Shown here piece by piece: positions 45,043-53,182 of a stretch of 64,000 nucleotides of DNA. The DNA is from an uncultured Winogradskyella sp. (lineage in GTDB: Bacteria > Bacteroidota > Bacteroidia > Flavobacteriales > Flavobacteriaceae). The position numbers were made by a program, and so were the translations under genes. The DNA is taken from the NCBI RefSeq assembly GCF_947501905.1, contig NZ_CANMXL010000002.1, positions 434,001 to 498,000 on the forward strand. Reading direction: 5' to 3'. The notes under the pieces were generated by a model that did not search any database, was not told the DNA's origin, and saw nothing but the letters and a program-made list of their open reading frames with translations. Positions within the stretch are counted from its first letter, which is position 1, and the number at the start of each line of letters is the position of its first letter.

Positions 45043-45705
45043 ATGATATTTGAATTAGATAATGTAGAACTTTACTTTAAAAACAAACGTATTTTAAACG
45101 GCATTTACCTAAAAGCAGAAACTGGAAAAGTGACTGGTATTCTAGGCAGAAATGGCTGTGGAAAAACGAGTCTTCTAGATATTGCTTTTGGAAATCTGAA
45201 ACCAAAGTATAAACTCATTAGAATTGACAGTAAACCTGTTTTAAAACCATTATATAAAACTATATCAACAAAGTATTTACCTCAGTATGATTCTGTTCCT
45301 AAGAATTTTAAGTTGAAATCTCTTTTTGAACTATTTGAAGTGAACTGGAATACTTTTACAGAACAATTTGAAGACTATTATCCTTATCAAAATTATAAAT
45401 TTGGTAAGCTTTCTGGCGGACAACGCAGATTCATAGAAATCTACATCATCTTAAAAAGCAAGAGCGATATTGTACTTTTAGATGAACCTTTTAATGGTAT
45501 TTCTCCTTTAATGATTGAAGGTGTAAAACGTATAATATCTGAGGAAAAACTTAATAAGATAATTATGCTTACCGACCATAGATATGAGGATGTTATTAAT
45601 ATAACCGATACACTTTATCTTCTAAATAACGGCACAACAAAATTGATTAATGAATTAAGTGAACTTGAAGATTATGGGTACCTGAGTGTTGGGAGTTTAT
45701 CTTAG
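45043..45705 (+). CDS. ABC transporter ATP-binding protein
   Basis: The 220-residue ATPase has Walker A GILGRNGCGKTSLLD, the signature LSGGQRRFIEIY, Walker B DIVLLDEPFNGI and the switch His in LTDHRYEDV. It is shorter than many. The only candidate partner is the 95-residue membrane protein just upstream; such minimal pairs in flavobacteria might serve lipid or peptide export, but no substrate is known. The stop overlaps that of purM by 4 bp, the genes being convergent. Confidence 0.85.
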   Translation: MIFELDNVELYFKNKRILNGIYLKAETGKVTGILGRNGCGKTSLLDIAFGNLKPKYKLIRIDSKPVLKPLYKTISTKYLPQYDSVPKNFKLKSLFELFEVNWNTFTEQFEDYYPYQNYKFGKLSGGQRRFIEIYIILKSKSDIVLLDEPFNGISPLMIEGVKRIISEEKLNKIIMLTDHRYEDVINITDTLYLLNNGTTKLINELSELEDYGYLSVGSLS

Positions 45706-46880
45706 TATTCAAATTTACCAAATTCGCTTTTAATGGTTAATCGCTTAGTATCAGAAGCTTCTACACGACCAACAATCTGTGCATTTACATTAAATGATTT
45801 TGAGATAGCTATAATATCTTCAGCAACTTCTGGTTTAACATATAATTCCATACGATGACCACAGTTAAAGACTTGATACATTTCTTTCCAATCGGTTTTA
45901 GATTGCTCCTGTATAAGTTTAAATAATGGTGGAATTGGAAACATATTATCTTTTATAATATGCAAATTGTCTATAAAGTGAAGAATCTTGGTTTGAGCAC
46001 CTCCACTACAATGCACCATACCATGAATTGCATCGCTATTATACTTGTTTAAAATTGCTTTTATAATCGGTGCATAAGTACGTGTTGGAGATAACACCAA
46101 TTTACCTGCATCAATTGGAGAGTTTTCAACCTCGTCAGTCAACTTGGTGTGCCCTGAATACACCAAATCTTCTGGCACGGCTGCATCAAAACTCTCTGGA
46201 TATTTTTTTGCCAAATATTTATCAAATACATCGTGACGGGCAGAAGTTAATCCATTACTTCCCATACCACCATTATATTCGGTTTCATAAGTAGCTTGAC
46301 CAAAAGACTCTAAGCCAACAATAACATCACCTTCAGAAATATTTGCATTATCTATAACATTACTACGTTTCATCCTTGCAGTAACTGTTGAATCGACAAT
46401 TATTGTACGCACCAAATCACCAACGTCTGCTGTCTCTCCTCCAGTAGAATGAATAGTTACTCCAAAAGACTTTAAATCTTCTATAAGTTCTTCAGTTCCA
46501 TTTATAATTGCCGAAATAACCTCACCAGGAATCAAATTTTTGTTTCTTCCAATAGTTGAAGACAACATAATGTTATCTGTCGCTCCAACACAAAGTAGAT
46601 CATCAATATTCATAATCAACGCATCTTGTGCAATGCCTTTCCAAACAGAAACATCTCCTGTTTCTTTCCAGTACATATATGCCAAAGACGATTTTGTACC
46701 AGCACCATCTGCATGCATAATCAAACAATAATCCTCGTCATTAGTTAAATAGTCTGGAACTATTTTACAAAACGCCTTAGGAAATAAACCTTTATCAATA
46801 TTTTTTATGGCATTGTGTACGTCTTCTTTAGAAGCAGAAACACCTCTTTGTGCGTATCTTTTACTAATATCTTGGCTCAT
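45702..46880 (-). CDS. purM: Phosphoribosylformylglycinamidine cyclo-ligase (AIR synthase)
   Basis: This enzyme closes the imidazole ring in purine synthesis, with ATP, making AIR from FGAM. The protein of 392 residues is the longer Bacteroidota form. Family segments: LIMHADGAGTKSSLAYMY, IAQDALIMNIDDLLCVGATD, THSTGGETADVGDLVRTI-like sequence and GMVHCSGGAQTK. The C-terminal AIRS_C domain (YQVFNCGHRMELYV) is present. No other pur genes are adjacent. It converges with the ABC ATPase gene. Confidence 0.9.
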   Translation of the reverse strand: MSQDISKRYAQRGVSASKEDVHNAIKNIDKGLFPKAFCKIVPDYLTNDEDYCLIMHADGAGTKSSLAYMYWKETGDVSVWKGIAQDALIMNIDDLLCVGATDNIMLSSTIGRNKNLIPGEVISAIINGTEELIEDLKSFGVTIHSTGGETADVGDLVRTIIVDSTVTARMKRSNVIDNANISEGDVIVGLESFGQATYETEYNGGMGSNGLTSARHDVFDKYLAKKYPESFDAAVPEDLVYSGHTKLTDEVENSPIDAGKLVLSPTRTYAPIIKAILNKYNSDAIHGMVHCSGGAQTKILHFIDNLHIIKDNMFPIPPLFKLIQEQSKTDWKEMYQVFNCGHRMELYVKPEVAEDIIAISKSFNVNAQIVGRVEASDTKRLTIKSEFGKFEY

Positions 46881-46940
46881 TGTTGTGTATTATTAAGCAC
46901 AAAAATAATTGAATTAATTTCTATATCTAATTACTGGAAC

Positions 46941-46974
46941 AAAAAAAGCATCCAAAATAATTGAATGCTTTTTT
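46941..46974 (-). terminator. Terminator after the curli cluster
   Basis: A stem of AAAAAAGCAT pairing with ATGCTTTTTT, with inner AT-rich pairing, lies 18 bases beyond the minus-strand stop of the last cluster gene. Confidence 0.8.
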
Positions 46975-46991
46975 AATGTTATATGCTATAT

Positions 46992-48500
46992 TTATTCAAA
47001 ATCTGGCATTTGAGCATCTTCAGCAAATACAACTCTAATAAAACCAGCATCATTAGGATCTGTATCAGTTATTAATACATTTCGCTGAGACACACCGTCA
47101 TTTGAAGTGTTAGTAAATATTATTTCAGCTTCATTTGGTGTAAAACGGCAATCAAAATCATTAGTTCCAGCATCTTTATCATCTGATAAATCATCTGCAG
47201 TTGCCATAGCTCTGTTATATAAGAATATACGCGAATCTAATTGCCTATAATTTGAACTCTCAAAGCCTGACACATCATACCAATACAAAATTGTTTGATT
47301 ATCTACAGATATATCTAAACCGCCTGCAGCTCCTAAAACTCCCGAAAGCACATTATCTATAATAGTACCAGAATTATCAATTGTAAATATTGATACATTA
47401 TAACCACTTGCATCGTTTGTCTTTACTGCTGTAAAAGTCTCATCTGCAGAAATAGCTACCTCAGTAATAAAACTTCCATCTGTTGTTTGATAAACTTCTT
47501 GCAATCCTGTACCATCAACATTTATAGAATATATACTATCAAAATTAGGGTAGATTAATCGCCCTCCATTTTGAGTCCATGCAAAGTCTACCTCATCTAA
47601 ATTAAATCCATTTACTTGAACTTGAGAAGTAATTTGCTCCATATTTGAACCGTCTAAATCCATAGTGAAGATATGAGTCTCGGAACCACTGTTTGATAGA
47701 AAAGCTATTTTATCGGCTGCAGTGTTTTGTCTTGGTCTAAAACTATTTAGAGAAGAAGATGTTAATTGCAATTCATTACCATCTGTATCTGTTGAAAAAA
47801 TAACGTTATTACCATTAATTTTTCTAACAAATACATGTCTGTTTTCTGGTGCATTTATAGTTTCAAAAACACCCACAACACTTTGAATTACATCAGCGTT
47901 GATATTATCTTTTGCGCCAACTTGCCAGAAATACTTTAAACCAAATCTTAAACCAGTAATATCTAACATGGTATCATTTACTGTAGAAAAAGATAATACT
48001 TCATCATCAAAATCATTTCTCAACTCAATAGTATAATTAATTTCATCCTCGTCTGGATCACTTCCAGTCCAAACTAATTGGGTATCTAAAGCTACATCTA
48101 CGGCATTATTTATAGGAGTAACCAAAACTGGTGTATTAGGAGGTCTATTATTTGCTGTCTCTATATCCATTTCAAAAACAACATTAACAGTAACACCACT
48201 TGTAATCTCTGTAGCTTCAAAAGCAGTAAGATAGCCATCTAATTCTGCTTGTACAGAATATTGTTCTACAGGTATATCCTCAATTATAAAATTTCCATCT
48301 ACATCTGTAAAAACTGTACTAGAGCTTGGGTTTGTAGATATCTTAACGTTTTCTAAAGGTATGTTACTTCCATTAATAACTGCTATACCTGTTAGTGTTC
48401 CTTTTTCAAAATTATCAATTGGGTCTTCGCTACAATTAACAAGAACAAGTGCTAATGCAATTACTAACAAGTTTTTTATATACTGATTCATTTTGCTCAT
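46992..48500 (-). CDS. Lipoprotein with carboxypeptidase-like, fibronectin-like and PD40 domains, in the curli cluster
   Basis: I start at the ATG at 48500, directly after the csgG stop; ATGs at 48512 (overlapping csgG) and 48491 are alternatives. All give a lipoprotein signal (MNQYIKNLLVIALALVLVNC). The 502-residue protein then has a CarboxypepD_reg-like domain (about 30-105; TLTGIAVINGSNIPLENVKI), a fibronectin-III-like domain (about 115-210; PPNTPVLVTPINNAVDVALD) and PD40 blades (FRPRQNTAADKIAFLSN, IFTMDLDGSNMEQIT, RLIYPNFDSIYSINVDGTG, DNQTILYWYD). It is likely outer-membrane attached. It is the last gene of the operon and is a candidate accessory factor for fibre assembly or adhesion. Confidence 0.8.
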   Translation of the reverse strand: MSKMNQYIKNLLVIALALVLVNCSEDPIDNFEKGTLTGIAVINGSNIPLENVKISTNPSSSTVFTDVDGNFIIEDIPVEQYSVQAELDGYLTAFEATEITSGVTVNVVFEMDIETANNRPPNTPVLVTPINNAVDVALDTQLVWTGSDPDEDEINYTIELRNDFDDEVLSFSTVNDTMLDITGLRFGLKYFWQVGAKDNINADVIQSVVGVFETINAPENRHVFVRKINGNNVIFSTDTDGNELQLTSSSLNSFRPRQNTAADKIAFLSNSGSETHIFTMDLDGSNMEQITSQVQVNGFNLDEVDFAWTQNGGRLIYPNFDSIYSINVDGTGLQEVYQTTDGSFITEVAISADETFTAVKTNDASGYNVSIFTIDNSGTIIDNVLSGVLGAAGGLDISVDNQTILYWYDVSGFESSNYRQLDSRIFLYNRAMATADDLSDDKDAGTNDFDCRFTPNEAEIIFTNTSNDGVSQRNVLITDTDPNDAGFIRVVFAEDAQMPDFE

Positions 48501-48501
48501 T

Positions 48502-50073
48502 TTAGTTCCCATTATCGTTTTTCTTTTCTTCCTTCATAGCTTTTTTATTAGCTTTTCTTAACTCTTTAAGTTTTCTTCTCTCTTCTCTTTTTGCAGTTCT
48601 ATCATTATTCCCATTATCTCTAGATTTCATCTCTCTTATATTAGAGTCTCTAAGGTTTCTGAGTTCTTTTTCTTGTTGTTGTCGTAAACGTCGTGCTTTT
48701 GTGCCTTCATATGTTGGAGGAGACAAATAAAAGTTAAGACCTAAACCAAATCTAAGATAGAAATCATCTCTTTTACCACTCACAATTCCATCTACCTCAT
48801 CACTAAAAACAATATTATGTTCTCCAAAAAGATTAATTCCTAATTGGTCTGAAAGTAAATATTCTAAGCCTAAACCGTATTGAAATTTTAAATCTAAATC
48901 TGCAAAATTATTTCGTGCATTAGCACCCATACCTGAGTAAACAAAAGGTGTGAGATTATCGTAAGGTAAAATTGTAAATTCTGCATTTAAATCTAGTGAA
49001 GTAAAGGATTCATCTAACCTACCTTCATTACGGAGGTTGAACTGATTTATAGATGTGTTGACATTTAGGTAAGGATTTAAATATCTTTTATATCCTAGTC
49101 GCCCAAAAATTTCTGGTCTAGACTCTGGTAAATCACCATCTATAATACTAGTTCCTGCAGCTAAATTTATAACATTTTTACCACGTCTGTCTCTATATAA
49201 TCTATCATAGAGTTTTGTCTCGTCAGAAATACTTTTCTCCTGATAATAATCTTTTAGCAAATCACTTACTTCTTGCTTATCTTCTTCTTTAGGATACCAT
49301 AACTCATCAGAAATACCTTCAATAACTAAAGAGTGTACTGCCTTTTCAATAGCTTCAGTAATTGCCAATTGTATGGGTTCATTTCTTGTAAAACCAGTCT
49401 CAGCCTCTAACAATCTTTGAAAACTTACAAATCTAAAATAGCTAGCATCCAATGCTTGAGAGAGTATTGTTTTAGATACATAAACTGTCTTTAATATTTC
49501 ACCCGTAGAAGTAGAAACTGCTCTGAGGTATATTGTAACTCTATCTTGTCTATATTTAGTAGAGCCTCCAATACCAAAGTATCTAGCACCAATACCGCCA
49601 GTTACAATGTTAGTGTCATAAGACACAATACCACCTTCTAATAAAATTCCAGCAAATAATAATGGTCTTAAACGTTCAGGAGTAGTGCCATTTACTTTAG
49701 CATACTCATCCCTTGTAGACTTAATTATCTGCCTTTCGTTAAGTAAGTTATTAAGATTCTCTCTTTCTGTAGCAATAAACCAATTAGAGTCCTCAAGAGC
49801 TTTTAGTAAAATTGCTGTAGACCCTTGAGTTACGGCTGTACTAAATGTACTTCCGTTTTCAGTAGGCTTAAACTGGCCTGTTTGATCTCTAAAGTTGTAT
49901 ACACCAACCACAACTGGTTGCTCAGGTTCTGGTAAACCAGACAATACTTTACTCACTCTAGTATCTTCTCCTAAGCGTGCTTCCTGCTCGTTAAGAGGTT
50001 GATTAAAGTAAGTTCCACAACTAAACATAAATACCATTACAAATAATGATACTAGTAGTTTTAAATTTCTCAT
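48502..50073 (-). CDS. csgG: CsgG-family curli secretion channel with a C-terminal beta-barrel
   Basis: The 523-residue protein has a lipoprotein signal (MRNLKLLVSLFVMVFMFSC) and an N-terminal CsgG domain (about 20-260), the family that forms the outer-membrane secretion pore for curlin subunits. Conserved parts are VVGVYNFRDQTGQFKP, NWFIATERENLNNLLNERQ and GGIVSYDTNIVTGGIGARYFG. The C-terminal half, absent from E. coli CsgG (277 residues), looks like an OmpA-type beta-barrel (about 310-455; YLNVNTSINQFNL, LDLNAEFTILP, YGLGLEYLLSDQLG, RFGLGLNFYLSP). A highly charged tail of 65 residues ends the protein. It follows csgF by 26 bp. Confidence 0.9.
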   Translation of the reverse strand: MRNLKLLVSLFVMVFMFSCGTYFNQPLNEQEARLGEDTRVSKVLSGLPEPEQPVVVGVYNFRDQTGQFKPTENGSTFSTAVTQGSTAILLKALEDSNWFIATERENLNNLLNERQIIKSTRDEYAKVNGTTPERLRPLLFAGILLEGGIVSYDTNIVTGGIGARYFGIGGSTKYRQDRVTIYLRAVSTSTGEILKTVYVSKTILSQALDASYFRFVSFQRLLEAETGFTRNEPIQLAITEAIEKAVHSLVIEGISDELWYPKEEDKQEVSDLLKDYYQEKSISDETKLYDRLYRDRRGKNVINLAAGTSIIDGDLPESRPEIFGRLGYKRYLNPYLNVNTSINQFNLRNEGRLDESFTSLDLNAEFTILPYDNLTPFVYSGMGANARNNFADLDLKFQYGLGLEYLLSDQLGINLFGEHNIVFSDEVDGIVSGKRDDFYLRFGLGLNFYLSPPTYEGTKARRLRQQQEKELRNLRDSNIREMKSRDNGNNDRTAKREERRKLKELRKANKKAMKEEKKNDNGN

Positions 50074-50099
50074 ACGATTGATCTAAGGCGAAATTATTA

Positions 50100-50516
50100 T
50101 TAGTTACCTGGAATGATAACTTGAGTTTGATCACCATTGGTGGTGTCTAATATATCTATGACGAGCCCTTCATTGGATTCAAAAATTTCGAGTACTAATG
50201 ATCCAAATGAAAAAGTACCTGGGGTTAACTCTCCATCTGCTCCAAACTGCTGGCTAAACAACGATCTAGAAAGCTGATTTAATAATTGATTATTTAAGCT
50301 TTCTGTAAAACGCTCTAAATCACTTCTCTCATCTCTAAGATTATCGTCTGGACCAGTAAATGAATTTTGAGCTTGTGCGCTTTGTAATAAAAACTGATAA
50401 TTAAAAGTATCCCCTCCAAAAAAAGGATTTACAGGTCTATATACTAATTGCTGAGAATAACATTCAGAGATTCCGAGGATTCCGAACAAGCCGATTATTA
50501 TGATTAATTTTTTCAT
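50100..50516 (-). CDS. csgF: Curli assembly protein CsgF
   Basis: CsgF caps the CsgG pore and couples secretion to surface nucleation. The 138-residue protein has a signal peptide (MKKLIIIIGLFGILGISECYSQ) and, right after it, the conserved pore-inserting N-terminus with the NPxFGG motif (LVYRPVNPFFGGDTFNYQFLL). The C-terminal part (ELTPGTFSFGSLVLEIFE, GLVIDILDTTNGDQTQVIIPG) is typical too. It is between csgE and csgG, with gaps of 13 and 26 bp. Confidence 0.92.
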   Translation of the reverse strand: MKKLIIIIGLFGILGISECYSQQLVYRPVNPFFGGDTFNYQFLLQSAQAQNSFTGPDDNLRDERSDLERFTESLNNQLLNQLSRSLFSQQFGADGELTPGTFSFGSLVLEIFESNEGLVIDILDTTNGDQTQVIIPGN

Positions 50517-50529
50517 ATTGATTAATATT

Positions 50530-51279
50530 CTAATATTGTTTGATATAGTTTTTTTGACGTTGTAAGTTAATAAAATATCTCGTAACGTTAATGATCGCTA
50601 TTCTTGATTGTTGCTCTATAAAATCCCGTGTTGGTTGTACAAAAAATCGATGTACAATTGTATTACCTACACTTACTTCCATTATTGTGCTTCTACCAAA
50701 ACTAAATTGCTCTGTTATTTTTACAACTTCTTTACCATTAATGCCTTTTAGTCTATAATTGGAATAAAAATCAATATAGAAATCTCTTCCAGGTTTTGTT
50801 TTAGTATTTTCTACAACAATTCCTCGCAAACCTACATAATCATCTTCTTTTGCTGGCTGATTTATTATTTTTTTTGTTACTTTTTTTTCGTCATTATTAA
50901 GTATCACTTGTCTATCCTTAGCTATTAGCTTATTATCAGAGTCATATACTAATATAACAACGGTAACCTTGTCTTTTGTGTTTTGATTGATTTTTAATTC
51001 TGCTAAAGATTTCTTTTCATTTGGCTGTAAAACCACACGACCAGAATTCTCTGCTTTAGCAACATTTGAAGTCTCAGGATTTTTTCTATAAATAAACATA
51101 TCATATCGCAAACTCATTAAAAGCTCTGTCCTACTAGATACTGTGCCTTTGATATTAAGAACATCAGCTAGCTTTACAACTTCTACTTTTGCAATAACCT
51201 GGGTATTTGTTTGTTGGGAAAAACAAAACGAATTGACTAGCAAATAAAGAAGAAGAATTATATAATTCGGCTTAGTCAA
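50530..51279 (-). CDS. csgE: Curli assembly protein CsgE with an extra N-terminal domain
   Basis: The 249-residue protein has a signal peptide (MTKPNYIILLLYLLVNSFCFSQ). The C-terminal half is CsgE, the periplasmic adaptor that delivers subunits to CsgG: LRGIVVENTKTKPGRDFYID, FYSNYRLKG, STIMEVSVGNTIVHRFFVQP. E. coli CsgE is about 129 residues, so about 110 are extra. The extra N-terminal part (residues about 28-125) is a predicted beta-sandwich (SLRYDMFIYRKNPE, ENSGRVVLQPNEKKSLAEL, VTVVILVYDSDNKLIAKD). By eye it resembles CsgH, the curli inhibitor of other bacteria, suggesting a CsgH-CsgE fusion; this needs a profile search. It is 13 bp from csgF. Confidence 0.85.
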   Translation of the reverse strand: MTKPNYIILLLYLLVNSFCFSQQTNTQVIAKVEVVKLADVLNIKGTVSSRTELLMSLRYDMFIYRKNPETSNVAKAENSGRVVLQPNEKKSLAELKINQNTKDKVTVVILVYDSDNKLIAKDRQVILNNDEKKVTKKIINQPAKEDDYVGLRGIVVENTKTKPGRDFYIDFYSNYRLKGINGKEVVKITEQFSFGRSTIMEVSVGNTIVHRFFVQPTRDFIEQQSRIAIINVTRYFINLQRQKNYIKQY

Positions 51280-51300
51280 AACTTAAAAATTTAAAAGGCA

Positions 51301-51843
51301 TTAAAAACTACGAATAATAACCGTTTGGTTATTTCCTGATACTCGTAAAGATAACTTATTAGTTAGTGAATTAGTGCCAAATTTCTCGAATGATAAATTA
51401 TTACCATTCTGCAAAATATTTAATGATGATGTATCCACGTTTCCAAATGAAAAATTAATAACATCATTATTATTACCATTTTGAATAATACGCTCTGTAG
51501 TGTTCAAAATTGAATTCGTACTCTCAATATTATTATTATTTCCTATTTGAATAAAATCAATAGCAGAGGTATTAGAATTTGAACTAGCAGTAGCTTTATT
51601 ATTATTACCTATTTGTTGAATGATGGTAACATTTCTAGAATTATTTGAACTATTCATAATTCTATCTGAAGCGTTTATTTCAACTTGATTTAATAGTAGG
51701 TAATTTGATGTAGACTTGGTGTAATTGAAAATATCTGAAACACGTTTATTCTTACTATTATCTTCTTCGACTTTTTCTTGAGAATACAGCTCAATAGGTC
51801 CGAGAAATAGTATTGTGATTAATATTAATATAATATGTTTCAT
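51301..51843 (-). CDS. Curlin-repeat protein, probable minor subunit (CsgB-like)
   Basis: The 180-residue protein has a signal peptide (MKHIILILITILFLGPIELYSQ). The mature part holds Asn-rich curlin-type motifs (QQIGNNNKA, IQIGNNNNIE, QNGNNNDV, QNGNNLSF), fewer and less acidic than those of the neighbouring large curlin. The C-terminus (LSLRVSGNNQTVIIRSF) has a basic end, as in CsgB. It sits between the large curlin and csgE. I infer it is the nucleator or a minor subunit. Confidence 0.8.
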   Translation of the reverse strand: MKHIILILITILFLGPIELYSQEKVEEDNSKNKRVSDIFNYTKSTSNYLLLNQVEINASDRIMNSSNNSRNVTIIQQIGNNNKATASSNSNTSAIDFIQIGNNNNIESTNSILNTTERIIQNGNNNDVINFSFGNVDTSSLNILQNGNNLSFEKFGTNSLTNKLSLRVSGNNQTVIIRSF

Positions 51844-51873
51844 TTTACAATCTTAGTGGTTAAAAATAAATAA

Positions 51874-51901
51874 AAGAAAGGAGATATTTCACTCCTTTCT
51901 T
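51874..51901 (-). terminator. Hairpin between the two curlin genes
   Basis: The stem AGAAAGGAG/CTCCTTTCT with a loop of about 8-10 bases is followed by a T-rich run on the minus strand. It lies between the large curlin gene and the minor one and may reduce read-through or protect the upstream message end. Confidence 0.6.
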
Positions 51902-51958
51902 CTATTTTAATATTTCAGCATTTGAAAATAAATTTCATTGCTTAAACTTTAATACTAA

Positions 51959-53182
51959 TTAGAATGGTAAACCACCAACTTGTAAAGTAGCAGCTATGTT
52001 ACCATTACCAGTTTGCTTAATAACACTAAAGTGAGAAGCACCTAATTGAGCTGAAGCAGCACCATTGCCGTTTCCTCTTTGTCTTACTCTTGTATAGTTA
52101 TCAACTCCACCTTGGAAAGTTAACGCGCCGTTTGAATCTCCTCTTTGTAAGATATCAGATTCGTTGATATCTCCTAATTGAAGAGAACCAGCGAAGTTTC
52201 CATTACCAATTTGTGTAGTTTCAGCTAAGTTATCATCTCCATCTTGCCCTTGACCTGCATAGTTACCATTACCATCTTGTGTAATAGTAGCAGTATTATC
52301 AAGACCATTTTGGATTTGATCAGATGTGTTATTATCACCATCTTGATCACTTACTGCCCAGTTTCCTTGACCGAAATCTCCTCCAGTTTGAGTTTGTGTA
52401 GCTGTGTTACCGTTACCATTTTGGTCTACAAAAGCATCATGCCAGATACCTGTTTGAGACTGTGTAGATGTATTGTTATCTCCAGTTTGATCAGTAAAAG
52501 ACCAGTTCCACAGACCATCATCAGTTTGTGTAGATACGTTACCGTTACCATCTTGGTCAGAATCAGCTCTGTTGAAATCTCCTGTTTGAGTTTGTGTAGC
52601 CATGTTTCCATTACCATCTTGGTTAACGTCTGCATCATTTAGTCTACCTCTTTGAGTTTGAGTTGACTCATTGTCGTTACCATTTTGTCTAGCATAAGCA
52701 TCACTCCCTGGATCTGCATTAGTACCTGTACTTTGATCTTGTACAGCAGAATTGTCATTACCATCTTGATCTACCTCAGCAGTGTTATTATCGTAACGTT
52801 GCTTTTGGTAAGATGTATTTCTTCTACCTAATTGATCTACAGTCGCTGAGTTGTCTTCTGCCCAACCTACTCCTTGATCGATTTCTGCGTCATTTCTACG
52901 ACCTTCTTGTGTAACTTCAGCTAAATTTCTATCACCTGCTGATTTTATCAAAGAGTTGTTTCTAAAACCAGTTTGGCTTACAAAAGCACGGTTATCAACA
53001 CCACCTGTTGTAGCTCTGTTCTGATCGTTTTGGTAAACTCTAGATTTGTTTAGGTTACCAGATTGAGCAACTAAAGCTAAGTTACCAGAACCTTCTTGCT
53101 CAGTTTTACTGTTGTTTGATTGCGCAAAGACCATACTCCCGCAAAACATTAGTGCAACAGCACTTAAAAAATAATTTTTCAT
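51959..53182 (-). CDS. Major curlin subunit with Asp-rich repeats (CsgA-like)
   Basis: The 407-residue secreted protein (signal peptide MKNYFLSAVALMFCGSMVFAQ) is made almost wholly of curlin-type repeats. There are 23 strict QxGxxN motifs, with an approximate spacing of 11-19 residues. It is about 2.7 times as long as E. coli CsgA. Many repeats are acidic (for example SDQDGNGN, NQDGNGN, SDQDGDNN). Each repeat probably forms one turn of a beta-solenoid in an extracellular amyloid fibre. No anchor is visible; the T9SS domain is absent, so export is via the CsgG channel. It is the first gene of the cluster. Confidence 0.9.
   Translation of the reverse strand: MKNYFLSAVALMFCGSMVFAQSNNSKTEQEGSGNLALVAQSGNLNKSRVYQNDQNRATTGGVDNRAFVSQTGFRNNSLIKSAGDRNLAEVTQEGRRNDAEIDQGVGWAEDNSATVDQLGRRNTSYQKQRYDNNTAEVDQDGNDNSAVQDQSTGTNADPGSDAYARQNGNDNESTQTQRGRLNDADVNQDGNGNMATQTQTGDFNRADSDQDGNGNVSTQTDDGLWNWSFTDQTGDNNTSTQSQTGIWHDAFVDQNGNGNTATQTQTGGDFGQGNWAVSDQDGDNNTSDQIQNGLDNTATITQDGNGNYAGQGQDGDDNLAETTQIGNGNFAGSLQLGDINESDILQRGDSNGALTFQGGVDNYTRVRQRGNGNGAASAQLGASHFSVIKQTGNGNIAATLQVGGLPF

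Noticed and set aside
52244..52642. Plus-strand open frame of 132 codons inside the large curlin gene
   Set aside because: It is antisense to the repeats, Cys/Ile/Thr-rich only because of the complementary codons, and has no supporting signals.
52050..53150. Periodic DNA repeats that might look like a CRISPR array or tandem repeat locus
   Set aside because: The period follows codons for QxGxxN curlin motifs in the minus-strand gene, and the units are not identical; there are no spacers or cas genes.
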